A stretch of DNA of 43,635 bases, from positions 115,817 through 159,451 of the forward strand of contig NZ_OXCQ01000005.1 of assembly GCF_900411395.1 (NCBI RefSeq), given 5' to 3'. Every line of letters begins with the position of its first letter. Positions within the stretch are counted from its first letter, which is position 1. Both the position numbers and the translations under genes were made by a program. Of the stretch, positions 10,547 through 18,935 are shown piece after piece. This DNA comes from Streptococcus sp. 596553. GTDB lineage: Bacteria; Bacillota; Bacilli; Lactobacillales; Streptococcaceae. Under the pieces are notes generated by a model. It was not told the DNA's origin. It did not search any database and worked only from the letters and a program-made list of their open reading frames with translations.

Positions 10547-10574
10547 AAAAAAGTCTAGTTATCTAGGCTTTTTC
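10547..10574 (+). terminator. glmS terminator
   Basis: AAAAAAGTCTAG pairs with CTAGGCTTTTT (one G-T wobble) around a short loop. Confidence 0.8.
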
Positions 10575-10589
10575 TTGTGAGCAAATCGG

Positions 10590-10618
10590 TTGCTTGTACT
10601 TAAGATTCGTGTTAGAAT
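10590..10618 (+). promoter_or_regulatory. promoter of the LLM-family gene
   Basis: TTGCTT (10590-10595), 17 bases, TAGAAT (10613-10618), with a TG extension before the -10 box. Confidence 0.55.
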
Positions 10619-10661
10619 AATTTTTCAAATTAAAGGACAGAGGTAGACAGGGAGAATCACA

Positions 10662-11711
10662 ATGGTAGAATTGGGAATTTCAACATTTGGGGAAACAACG
10701 GAGCTTGAAGGGACTAGACAAACTTACAGTCATGCCGAACGTATTCGCCAGTTGGTGGCAGAAATTGAACTGGCTGACAAGGTTGGTTTGGATGTATATG
10801 GGATTGGTGAGCACCATCGAGCGGATTTTGCGGTATCTGCGCCAGAGATTGTCCTGGCAGCTGGGGCAGTCAATACCAAGAAAATCCGTTTGACCAGTGC
10901 AGTCAGCATTCTCTCGAGCATGGATCCGATTCGTTTGTTCCAACAGTATGCCACTATCGATGCTTTGTCAAATGGACGTGCAGAGATTATGGCTGGAAGG
11001 GGTTCTTTCACGGAATCTTTTCCCTTGTTTGGATATGATTTGAAAGACTACGAAGCCCTCTTTGATGAGAAATTAGACTTGCTTCAGTTAGTCAATGAAA
11101 AGACCAAGCTAGACTGGAAAGGGCGATTGACCCAAACACTCTCTGGCAAAGAAGTCTATCCTCGTCCAGTTCAGGACAAATTACCCTTGTGGATAGCGAC
11201 AGGTGGTCATGTCGAATCAACAGTGAAGATTGCTCAGGAAGGCCTACCGATTGTCTATGCCATTATTGGTGGCAACCCTCGTTATTTTAAAAAGTTGATT
11301 CAGGCTTATCGTGAGATTGGGAGCGAAGCGGGTTATGCTAGCCAGGAACTAAAGGTTGGAGCTCATTCTTGGGGTTGGATTGCTGAAGATAGCGAGCAGG
11401 CTGTAAAAGATTATTTCCATCCGACCAAGCAAGTGGTGGATGCAATTTCCAAAGACCGTCCACACTGGCATGAATTGAGTTATGAGCAATATTTGGAGCA
11501 AGTTGGGCCAAATGGTGCTATGTTTGTGGGAAATCCAGATCAGGTGGCAGAAAAATTGATTCGCATGATTGAGGATTTAGATTTGGACCGTTTCATGCTC
11601 CATCTACCGCTTGGTTCCATGCCTCATGACCAAGTCCTGAGAGCTATTGAACTCTTCGGCACGCAAGTGGCTCCAAAAGTACGGGCTTATTTTGCCATGA
11701 AAGAGGCTTAA
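10662..11711 (+). CDS. luciferase-like flavin-dependent monooxygenase family protein
   Basis: The 349-residue protein belongs to the bacterial luciferase-like (LLM class) flavin oxidoreductases, a TIM-barrel family using FMNH2 or F420. Streptococci lack F420, so FMN is the likely cofactor. Typical segments are GLDVYGIGEHHRADF (about residue 44), the SMDPIRLFQQYATIDALSNGRAEIMAGRGS region (about 85-115) and PLWIATGG (about 175). The substrate is unknown. It has its own promoter and is followed by two hairpins separating it from convergent spuA. The equivalent gene lies between glmS and spuA in pneumococci, so it is core rather than acquired. Confidence 0.85.
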   Translation: MVELGISTFGETTELEGTRQTYSHAERIRQLVAEIELADKVGLDVYGIGEHHRADFAVSAPEIVLAAGAVNTKKIRLTSAVSILSSMDPIRLFQQYATIDALSNGRAEIMAGRGSFTESFPLFGYDLKDYEALFDEKLDLLQLVNEKTKLDWKGRLTQTLSGKEVYPRPVQDKLPLWIATGGHVESTVKIAQEGLPIVYAIIGGNPRYFKKLIQAYREIGSEAGYASQELKVGAHSWGWIAEDSEQAVKDYFHPTKQVVDAISKDRPHWHELSYEQYLEQVGPNGAMFVGNPDQVAEKLIRMIEDLDLDRFMLHLPLGSMPHDQVLRAIELFGTQVAPKVRAYFAMKEA

Positions 11712-11718
11712 TAAAAAA

Positions 11719-11739
11719 TCCTAATCAGGCTGATTAGGA
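11719..11739 (-). terminator. hairpin terminator, mainly minus-strand
   Basis: TCCTAATCA pairs with TGATTAGGA (9 bp). Only the minus-strand reading is followed by a T-run (from AAAAAA at 11713-11718), so it would stop readthrough from spuA. Confidence 0.6.
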
Positions 11740-11761
11740 CGACAAATATTGTACAAAAAAT

Positions 11762-11794
11762 AATCCCCCGAGCGTTAATGCTTGGGGGATTTTT
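11762..11794. terminator. bidirectional terminator between the LLM gene and spuA
   Basis: AATCCCCCGAGC (11762-11773) pairs with GCTTGGGGGATT (11780-11791), one wobble pair, with T-runs on both strands. It separates two convergent genes. Confidence 0.88.
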
Positions 11795-11810
11795 CTATAG
11801 GAGGGCTAGT

Positions 11811-11903
11811 TTAGTTCTCTTTTTTGTTTTTTAGCAAGAAGCCGAGACCTAGAAGGGCAAGGAGACTAATTCCTGTAAACAGGAGTTTGTTATCGTTGTG
11901 CTT
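11811..11903 (-). pseudogene. orphaned C-terminal sorting-signal remnant of spuA
   Basis: Reading down from 11903, a 30-codon frame gives KHNDNKLLFTGISLLALLG, continues as a hydrophobic stretch and ends in KNKKEN before a TAA at 11811-11813. This is the part of a cell-wall sorting signal after LPxTG: hydrophobic helix plus positive tail. It matches my memory of the C-terminus of pneumococcal SpuA. It has no start codon, no LPxTG before it, and is separated from the spuA stop codon (11993) by a decamer repeat array that breaks the frame. I read it as the ancestral anchor of SpuA, left behind when choline-binding repeats replaced it. Confidence 0.85.
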
Positions 11904-11970
11904 AGTTATATCTAGTTATATCTAGTTATATCTAGTTATATCTAGTTATATCTAGTTATATCTAGCTATG
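11901..11970. repeat. decamer tandem repeat (TCTAGTTATA)
   Basis: Five perfect copies of TCTAGTTATA fill 11911-11960, with one imperfect copy on each side (CTTAGTTATA and TCTAGCTATG). The 10-base period puts stops in several frames. It sits exactly between the stop of the choline-binding SpuA and the orphan sorting signal, so copy number may vary without affecting the protein. Confidence 0.92.
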
Positions 11971-11992
11971 CAAAGGTTATACAGTAGCAGTT

Positions 11993-14900
11993 TTAGCTAA
12001 CCCATTCACCGTTTTCATTGACCAAATAGCCTTCAACTCTTGTATTAACTGCAAGTTTACCTGATGAATCAACATAGTACCATTTGCCAGAAACTTCAAA
12101 CCATTGATTTTCTTTCATAGCTCCTGATGGCTCAAGATAGTACCAAGTATCTCCATCCTTAACCCAACCGGTTGACATAGAACCGTTACTATTTAGGAAG
12201 TACCAAACATTGCCATCTTTGACCCATCCAGTTACCATAGAGCCATCATCTTTTAGATAATACCAAGTATCTCCATCTTTTATCCAACCAGTAGCTAGAG
12301 AACCGTCTGCTTTATGGAAATACCAGATGCCATTTTCTTGTTTCCAACTAGCTTTAGTTGTCTGATTTGGAGTTTCCGATTTCTTATTTGTATAAGCTGG
12401 AGTATAGGAAGTGACAATAGTTTGAGTAGGCGTAGATGGAAGTGATTGAGTATTATTGTCCTTATGTGGTTGTTGAGCTTGTGAATCAGTTGTAGCTTGG
12501 CTAGGTTTATTTTCTGCATCAGCTACTTTGGCATCTGGTTTAGTAGAATCAGGTCTAGCTTGTGGAGCTGGATCTTGATGTGCAGGGTGAGAAGCTTCAT
12601 TTTGATGTTCAGGCTTGGAAGGGGTTGAGTCTGGTTTCTCTTCTGCAGTTGACTTATGGCTAGTTCCATTTTGAGAGACTCGAAGAACAGTAGCTGTAAG
12701 GGCATTCAATTTCAAGCCTTTTTCAGTCCATTCAAGTCCTTTCGGGTTGGCAATTCCAACTGGTCCTGCTTGGTTTTCATCTGCTAAAACTTCAGCATTT
12801 CTGAGGTGGGCGAAGGCAGTTCCCAAATTAAATTCGCGAGCTTTTTCGTCCGCATTGACAAAGACTGCGTAGATATCACCGTTTGGAGCAGTAATTTGGT
12901 AGCCAATCACTACATCCTCTTTTTCTACACCATTTTGACCTGGAACAGTGATGAGGTGGACACGGTCTTTGATATCTTGGAGACTCTTAAGTCGGAAGGC
13001 ATCTGTAGATTGACGAAGGGCAATCAACCCTTTCATATAGTCACGGCTCTTGACATTTTCAGGATAAGCTTTACCATCTGTAGCCTTAGTCCAGTCAAAC
13101 TTGTTGACAGCATCACTAGAGTCATAAGAATCATGGATGAAGTAAGGATAGTCAAATGGGTTGCCGTCCTTATCACGCAACAAGTGAGATTTGTTTGGTT
13201 GTTTTTCCTCTGCTACTGGAGTCTTGTAGGCTGGGTCACGGAATTGTTTGGTGCGACCATATTCCTGACCAGAGTGGATAAATGGAGTTCCTTGAGCTGT
13301 CAAGACCATGAGGTTTCCAAGTCGCAAACGACGGTGGATTTCAGCATAGTTCTCAGCCTTGCTTGGGTCTTTTTTAATAGACTGAGCGATGATGTCAAAG
13401 AGGGTCAAGTTATCATGGGCTGCGATGTATTGGATAACATCTCCAGGACTGTCAGCTTCAAAGTTGGTTGGCTGAGCAATGAGATTTTTGAAAATAGTGT
13501 TGATATCACGCTTGCCACCTGTGATAAAGGCAGGTTGACCTTCGTTTGGATAACCAGATTTGAGGTTGTTACGGATGTCATCTGAAAAGACAGCGACAGT
13601 ATCGGTATGTTTCATCCAATCTTGGTCAGCAGCTTTAGTAGGCATATTTTCATCACCAGCATAGGTTCTCCAACCTTCACCAAGCATGATTAGGTTTGGA
13701 TTGAGGGCGCGTGCAGCCTTGTATGCTTCTTCGATAGAAGCTGCATCATGGTCTCCCATCATATCGAAGCGGAATCCATCTACTTTGTAGGTATCAACTA
13801 GATATTTGATAGAGTCAACTAGAATCCGTTTGCTCATATGGTGGGTTGTCCCCAAGCGTCCACCACCAAAGCTAGTGCGAGGTGTGCCATCTGCATCCAT
13901 AAAGTGGTAGTAGTTTGGCTCTAGGTCTTCGAAGATATCGACCTTGGCTGTGTGGTTATAAACGACATCCAGGATAGCTCCCATGCCACGTTTGTGGATT
14001 TCGTTGATGAGGTTTTTAAATTCTGCGATTCGTTTTTCTGGATTTTTAGGATCGCTTGAATACATACCAGTCAATGAGAAGTAGTTTTGAGGGTCATATC
14101 CCCAGTTGTAGTTGCTGTTGCTTGAAGCATAGTCAGACAAGCGTTCATGGTTCTTCAATTCATTGACAAAGTAGTAAGACAAGACTGGAAGGAGCTGGAT
14201 GTGGGTTACACCCAAGTCTTTGAGGTAGTCTAGTTTTTCGATAAAGGCTTCAAAGGTACCAAATGGTTTGGTCAAGTCTTTTGCGATAGCGGAATCTGAA
14301 GTGAAGTCACGCACATGAGCTTCGTAGATAACGGCATCTTCACGAGTCTTGAAGTTGTGAATCTTACCATAAGTTAAGTCTTGAGGTCCTAGTTTGGCTG
14401 GATTTACAAAGGCAGCTTTAGCCACTTTATGGGAAGCGTCTGTTTTTGCAAGATCGCTGTTCCAAGCAGCGAGAGATTTAGCGTAAGGATCGAGTGCAAG
14501 AACAGTTTTACCCTGACGCTCGATTTGGTATTGATAATAGTAGCCAGTGAAATCTGTGATTCCTAATTTGTTTGTGCTATCTAGAGTTTGTTTCCAAGTT
14601 CCTCTTTCCCCTTTTTCAAGAGCGACAGTTCCAACTACTTTTTCAGGATCATTCTTGTCGTAGACAACAACAGAAACCTTATCAGCACTTGGTGACCAGA
14701 GAGTTAAATCAACCTGTTTTCCTTCTTCTTTGAGCTCAGCACCAAGTTTACCATCATAGCTGTAAGTCTCATCTTTCAGGCGCCAGCTTGTTTTGGTAGT
14801 GAATTTGTCAGAGTTGTAGCTAACGGTATAAGGATGTTTTGTGTCAGAGAAATCTCCGCTGTAGGTCACTTTCTTACCAGCTTCATCGATTGCAACATCG

Positions 14901-16117
14901 GTGATAGTTACTTTGTTTCCTAGGTGATTAGTGATGTTGGAGTGTTTGAGGATATCCTCTTTTTTAGCACCGACTAGTGTTGAAAAACTACTTTCAATGC
15001 TAGAAGTTCCTACGTGCTGAGCCCCTGTCATACGAATATCATGGACATAGTATGGATTTGTGTAAATCGATTCGTCATCGTCTTTTAGGAAAATTTGGCT
15101 ATGATTTTTCAAATCTGTGAACTTATAATCTTCTTTACGGATTTTCACATCGTCTCCTTGTTTGCTCTCATCTAGTAACAAAAATCCAAATTCTTTGGCG
15201 GCATCCTTAAGAGGAATGTCGATATAGCGACCATATTTGCCTGTAGCTGTAAAGTCTGTTCCGTCAGGCCATTGAGCGCTACTTGGATTTTTCACATCTC
15301 CCCAGTACCAGAGAGATTTCTTGTCATAGTTGCCATCCGTGCGGTAGTAGTTGACGCGAACAGTTCCTACAGGTTGTGGTTCGTAAGAGAAAACCTTGTA
15401 ATCTTGGTCCAACCAAGCCTCGTTCATTTTTGGAACTAGTTTTTCGGCCGATTTATCGCCAGTTAGATTTTTTCCAGCTGTATTATTGATGAGGAAGCTA
15501 ATTTTCTTGGCTTGTTCTCCCTTTAATTTGACATCTAGGTAGTAGCCGTAGTCGTCTTTTTTAGCATCCTTGAAGGACAAGGCTCCGTTAGGCCAGTTTT
15601 CAGAAGGTTTTTCAACATCATCCCAAGTCCATAGTCCTTGAGAATCCTTGTTTTCTTCAGGAAGTTTTTTGACATGGATACGGAAGTAGTTGTCTTCGAT
15701 TGGCTCTTCTGCCTTAGTTTCAGTTGTTACTGGACTCGTAGAAGTAGTTGGTTCACTTGAACGATCTTGTCCAGTTTGTGGTGCTGAATCTGCTGGAGTT
15801 GCAACAGGAGTAGTTGGCTCTGTTGCAGGTTTTTCTTCTTTTTTCTCTAGGGAAGCGTTTGCATTTTCAGGTGAAGAAAAATCGCTTTCTTTCTTACTAG
15901 TGCTCGCTGCTGTATCAGTAAGAGGTTGGGCAAGGGCAGTAGTAGTTTCACTATTACTTGCGTTAGTGGTTTTTGTACTTTCGTCGGCTGAGATAGTTGG
16001 TGTAGCCATGGCAAGTAGGACAAGGCTTGCGCCGATAAGGACAGAACCAGTTCCATTTTTGAGGGAACGGATGCTGTAGACCATTTTTTTCTCAGTTTGA
16101 GATGGTGTTTTTCTCAT
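11993..16117 (-). CDS. spuA: surface pullulanase SpuA with choline-binding C-terminus
   Basis: SpuA is a secreted alpha-1,6-debranching enzyme (GH13) for glycogen and pullulan. In order: a YSIRK-type signal peptide (YSIRSLKNGTGSVLIG, 1-44); a Ser/Thr/Glu/Pro-rich linker; two CBM41 modules (about 145-370) that bind alpha-glucan; a CBM48-like region (about 460-570); the catalytic barrel (about 590-1010) with YNWGYDP (about 668), nucleophile Asp in DGFRFDMM (about 784), acid Glu in MLGEGW (about 810) and AAHDN (about 901); a beta domain; a charged linker; and five choline-binding repeats from W1258 to the end (GWxKDGxTWYYL type). Pneumococcal SpuA, about 1280 residues as I recall, ends in LPNTG instead. 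Here that anchor is lost and its remnant lies downstream. At 1374 residues it should sit on phosphocholine of teichoic acid. Promoter with a cre site at 16149-16186. Confidence 0.95.
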   Translation of the reverse strand: MRKTPSQTEKKMVYSIRSLKNGTGSVLIGASLVLLAMATPTISADESTKTTNASNSETTTALAQPLTDTAASTSKKESDFSSPENANASLEKKEEKPATEPTTPVATPADSAPQTGQDRSSEPTTSTSPVTTETKAEEPIEDNYFRIHVKKLPEENKDSQGLWTWDDVEKPSENWPNGALSFKDAKKDDYGYYLDVKLKGEQAKKISFLINNTAGKNLTGDKSAEKLVPKMNEAWLDQDYKVFSYEPQPVGTVRVNYYRTDGNYDKKSLWYWGDVKNPSSAQWPDGTDFTATGKYGRYIDIPLKDAAKEFGFLLLDESKQGDDVKIRKEDYKFTDLKNHSQIFLKDDDESIYTNPYYVHDIRMTGAQHVGTSSIESSFSTLVGAKKEDILKHSNITNHLGNKVTITDVAIDEAGKKVTYSGDFSDTKHPYTVSYNSDKFTTKTSWRLKDETYSYDGKLGAELKEEGKQVDLTLWSPSADKVSVVVYDKNDPEKVVGTVALEKGERGTWKQTLDSTNKLGITDFTGYYYQYQIERQGKTVLALDPYAKSLAAWNSDLAKTDASHKVAKAAFVNPAKLGPQDLTYGKIHNFKTREDAVIYEAHVRDFTSDSAIAKDLTKPFGTFEAFIEKLDYLKDLGVTHIQLLPVLSYYFVNELKNHERLSDYASSNSNYNWGYDPQNYFSLTGMYSSDPKNPEKRIAEFKNLINEIHKRGMGAILDVVYNHTAKVDIFEDLEPNYYHFMDADGTPRTSFGGGRLGTTHHMSKRILVDSIKYLVDTYKVDGFRFDMMGDHDAASIEEAYKAARALNPNLIMLGEGWRTYAGDENMPTKAADQDWMKHTDTVAVFSDDIRNNLKSGYPNEGQPAFITGGKRDINTIFKNLIAQPTNFEADSPGDVIQYIAAHDNLTLFDIIAQSIKKDPSKAENYAEIHRRLRLGNLMVLTAQGTPFIHSGQEYGRTKQFRDPAYKTPVAEEKQPNKSHLLRDKDGNPFDYPYFIHDSYDSSDAVNKFDWTKATDGKAYPENVKSRDYMKGLIALRQSTDAFRLKSLQDIKDRVHLITVPGQNGVEKEDVVIGYQITAPNGDIYAVFVNADEKAREFNLGTAFAHLRNAEVLADENQAGPVGIANPKGLEWTEKGLKLNALTATVLRVSQNGTSHKSTAEEKPDSTPSKPEHQNEASHPAHQDPAPQARPDSTKPDAKVADAENKPSQATTDSQAQQPHKDNNTQSLPSTPTQTIVTSYTPAYTNKKSETPNQTTKASWKQENGIWYFHKADGSLATGWIKDGDTWYYLKDDGSMVTGWVKDGNVWYFLNSNGSMSTGWVKDGDTWYYLEPSGAMKENQWFEVSGKWYYVDSSGKLAVNTRVEGYLVNENGEWVS

Positions 16118-16148
16118 AATGATTCTCCAATCAATAAATTTCTATATC

Positions 16149-16200
16149 AGTATAGCATGTAGCAGGAAATAGTGCAAGCGTTTTCTTTGATTTGTCAAAG
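16149..16200 (-). promoter_or_regulatory. spuA promoter with overlapping cre-like site and inverted repeat
   Basis: On the minus strand TTGCAC (16177-16172), 17 bases, TATACT (16154-16149). A cre-like CcpA site TGCAAGCGTTTTCT (plus strand 16173-16186, 13 of 14 to TGNAARCGNWWWCA) covers the -35 box, which predicts repression when a preferred sugar is present. Next to it CTTTGATTTGTCAAAG (16185-16200) is a perfect 6-bp inverted repeat and could be a second operator. Confidence 0.72.
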
Positions 16201-16262
16201 AAATTCTTACTTTTGAGAAGTTTTCCGTATTATTTTATATATCAGTATAAATAATGGAAATA

Positions 16263-16367
16263 ATACTCAATGAAAATCAAAGAGCAAACTAGGAAACTAG
16301 CCGCAGGCTGTACTTGAGTACGGCAAGGCGACGTTGACGTGGTTTGAAGAGATTTTCGAAGAGTATA
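16263..16367 (+). repeat. BOX element (boxA-boxC)
   Basis: ATACTCAATGAAAATCAAAG at the left and TTTGAAGAGATTTTCGAAGA at the right are boxA and boxC ends. At 105 bp it carries no full boxB. It lies in the divergent spuA-lly gap (16118-16697), which otherwise holds only the two promoters and AT-rich sequence. Confidence 0.9.
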
Positions 16368-16575
16368 AAAATGTTACATAAGCCAAGACGTATTATTAGG
16401 GAGATGATGTGTTTTCAGCTATTTTTATTCAGAAATTGATCTCTAATATTTCTTTTAAAAAGTTCATCTAGCGAAATTATAAATAGGAAGAGAAAAAGCT
16501 AGCGCTTCTCAAGTTTTATCTAGTTTCCAAACTATAGTATTTACTGGAAATCTAAAGAAAATATCAGAAAAATTC

Positions 16576-16675
16576 AGCAAACGTTTTCTTCTTATTTTCT
16601 TGACTTTTTTGCTGGTTTGTGCTTGACTTTTACTTGAAATTTGATAGACTATAAACAAATAGGAAAACGTATTCA
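16576..16675 (+). promoter_or_regulatory. lly promoter flanked by two cre-like sites
   Basis: TTGACT (16623-16628), 16 bases, TAGACT (16645-16650). A cre-like site AGCAAACGTTTTCT (16576-16589, 12 of 14) lies upstream. A second, GGAAAACGTATTCA (16662-16675, 13 of 14), lies just after the -10 in the leader, where CcpA would block transcription. The ribosome site GGAGGA is at 16685-16690. Confidence 0.62.
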
Positions 16676-16697
16676 TTTAAAAACGGAGGAATAAGGA

Positions 16698-18695
16698 ATG
16701 AATCAAGAAAAACGTTTGCATCGTTTTGTCAAAAAGTGTGGACTCGGTGTGTGTAGTGCTGTTGTTGCGGCCTTTTTATTGAACGCTCAGGGAGTAGCTT
16801 TGGCTACAGAGCAAGGGAATCGTCCAGTTGAGACAGAAAACATCGCTCGTGGAAAACAAGCTAGTCAAAGCTCTACTGCTTATGGAGGAGCTGCTACACG
16901 AGCAGTGGATGGTAATGTTGACAGTAACTATGGGCACCATTCTGTAACGCACACAAACTTTGAAGACAATGCTTGGTGGCAAGTTGATCTTGGAAAAACA
17001 GAGAATGTTGGAAAAGTTAAACTTTACAATCGTGGAGATGGGGCTGTAGCTAATCGTCTTTCCAATTTTGATGTTGTTTTGTTAAATGAAGCAAAACAAG
17101 AAGTTGCTCGTCAACACTTTGATAGTTTGAACGGGAAGGCAGAACTTGAAGTTTTCTTCACAGCCAAAGACGCTCGTTATGTAAAAGTGGAGTTGAAAAC
17201 TAAAAATACCCCATTGAGCTTGGCAGAAGTGGAAGTATTCCGTTCAGCAACAACTCAAGTTGGACAGGATAGAACTGCACCAGTAGTAGATCAAACATCA
17301 GCATTGAAAGACTACCTTTTTGGCTTAACTTATAATCCTTTGGATATTTTAACTCGCAAGGGAGAGACCTTAGAAAATCGCTACAACACAAGTGCTAAGG
17401 AACAAAATGGAGAGTTTGTCGTTGTAGAAAAAATCAAGAAAACCCTCTCTACAGGCACAGCAGATGTTTCCATCAATGGAAATCAAAATGTCTTCCTAGG
17501 TGGCTTGTATAAGGCAAACCAAAATCTACTAGAAAATCAGCCAGAATTGATTAGTCTTGCCCGTGCAAAGGGGACAGTCAGCGTCGATTTACCTGGTATG
17601 ATTCATTCTGAAAATCAAATCGAAGCAAATCCTACAACTAGTGGTATGCAAGAAGCAATGAATACCTTGGTTGAAAAATGGACAAAGAACTATTCATCTA
17701 GCCATTCCGTTCCTGCCCGTGTTCAGTATGAATCAACTACAGCCTATAGCATGAACCAATTGAAAGCAAAATTTGGTGCAGACTTTGAAAAAGCAGGCGC
17801 ACCGCTCAAGATTGACTTTGAGGCTGTGCAAAAGGGTGAAAAGCAAATTGAAGTTGTAAACTTTAAACAAATCTACTATACAGCGACATTTGATGCACCG
17901 ACCAATCCAGCAGCTGTATTTGACAAGAGTGTGACACCTGAAGATTTAAAACAAAGAGGTGTTGATTCACAAACTCCACCTGTATATGTATCAAACGTTT
18001 CTTACGGACGTCAAATCTATGTTAAGTTTGAGTCAACAAGTAAGTCTACTGAATTAAAAGCAGCTATCAATGCGGTTATCAAAGGCGCAACAATTGCTCC
18101 AAATTCTGAATGGAGCCGTCTATTGAAGAATACTTCTGTAACAGCGGTAATTGTAGGAGGTAATGCTAGCGGTGCTGCCAAAGTTGTCACAGGAACAGTC
18201 GAAAACTTGAAGGAACTCATCAGAGAAGGAGCTGACTTTAGCGCTCAAAGTCCAGCTGTGCCAATCTCATATAAGACTGCCTTCCTAAAAGATAATGCCC
18301 AAGCAACTTTACAAAATAGTACAGACTATATCGAAACGAAGGTTACTTCTTATAAAAATGGCTTCTTGAAACTTCATCATAAGGGTGCTTATGTTGCGCG
18401 TTACTACATCTATTGGGATGAAATTACATATGATGAACAAGGAAATCCAGAAATTCGTTCACGTCAATGGGAAGATAACGGAAAAAACAGAACTTCAGGC
18501 TTCCAAACAGAGATTCAATTTAAAGGAAATGTCCGTAATCTTCGTATCAAGGTTCAAGAAAAGACGGGTCTTGTATGGGAACCATGGCGTACAGTTTACA
18601 ACCGCACAGACTTACCACTAGTACAACAGCGTACAATTACACATTGGGGAACAACTCTAAACCCTAAAGTTGATGAAAAAATTGTGAATGAGTAA
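16698..18695 (+). CDS. lly: lectinolysin: fucose-binding, CD59-type cholesterol-dependent cytolysin
   Basis: This secreted pore-forming toxin has 665 residues, the size of S. mitis lectinolysin. Residues 1-36 are a signal peptide (AFLLNAQGVALA). Residues 47-182 form an F-type (F5/8C) lectin domain with glycan-site residues Y62, H85, R112 and R120 (NRGDGAVANR). Residues about 195-665 are the cytolysin. The undecapeptide is EKTGLVWEPWR (621-631), lacking Cys and carrying Pro where pneumolysin has Trp. The Thr-Leu cholesterol pair is T653-L654. The motif Y-I-Y-(14)-R-S (570-588) matches the CD59-binding signature of intermedilysin, vaginolysin and lectinolysin, so human cells are the likely target. 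A cre-flanked promoter drives it, divergent from spuA, and an IS30 remnant follows. Not pneumolysin. Confident in family; activity not shown. Confidence 0.95.
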   Translation: MNQEKRLHRFVKKCGLGVCSAVVAAFLLNAQGVALATEQGNRPVETENIARGKQASQSSTAYGGAATRAVDGNVDSNYGHHSVTHTNFEDNAWWQVDLGKTENVGKVKLYNRGDGAVANRLSNFDVVLLNEAKQEVARQHFDSLNGKAELEVFFTAKDARYVKVELKTKNTPLSLAEVEVFRSATTQVGQDRTAPVVDQTSALKDYLFGLTYNPLDILTRKGETLENRYNTSAKEQNGEFVVVEKIKKTLSTGTADVSINGNQNVFLGGLYKANQNLLENQPELISLARAKGTVSVDLPGMIHSENQIEANPTTSGMQEAMNTLVEKWTKNYSSSHSVPARVQYESTTAYSMNQLKAKFGADFEKAGAPLKIDFEAVQKGEKQIEVVNFKQIYYTATFDAPTNPAAVFDKSVTPEDLKQRGVDSQTPPVYVSNVSYGRQIYVKFESTSKSTELKAAINAVIKGATIAPNSEWSRLLKNTSVTAVIVGGNASGAAKVVTGTVENLKELIREGADFSAQSPAVPISYKTAFLKDNAQATLQNSTDYIETKVTSYKNGFLKLHHKGAYVARYYIYWDEITYDEQGNPEIRSRQWEDNGKNRTSGFQTEIQFKGNVRNLRIKVQEKTGLVWEPWRTVYNRTDLPLVQQRTITHWGTTLNPKVDEKIVNE

Positions 18696-18728
18696 CGATT
18701 TGATTTACTTGATTCGATAGTAAACAGT

Positions 18729-18760
18729 GAAGAGGAGGAACTTCGATTTCTCCTCTTTTA
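18729..18760 (+). terminator. lly terminator
   Basis: AAGAGGAG (18730-18737) pairs with CTCCTCTT (18750-18757), followed by TTA. Confidence 0.75.
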
Positions 18761-18935
18761 TGATTGACTTTTGAGAGAATGAAAAGATGAAAATGGGAAC
18801 TTCTATAGCAGATTGAAACTAGAATAGTACGTTGTTGCTATTAAAACATTTCTAGAAATTAAGTTGACTTTCCCAATAGATTTGTTCATGTCTTATTTCA
18901 ATTCAATATAAAACTAACTTTCAGTTTTCCACAAC

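Noticed and set aside
11901..11970. CRISPR array
   Set aside because: The units are 10 bases, contiguous and without spacers.
12806..13585. 259-codon plus-strand open frame inside spuA
   Set aside because: It is the complement of the GH13 catalytic region, has no ribosome site and no recognisable protein family.
15690..16079. 129-codon plus-strand open frame antisense to the SpuA N-terminus
   Set aside because: Low-complexity Ser/Val/Ala frame opposite the repetitive linker; no ribosome site or homology seen.
16698..18695. pneumolysin
   Set aside because: The undecapeptide is EKTGLVWEPWR, not the pneumolysin type, and there is a signal peptide and N-terminal lectin domain.
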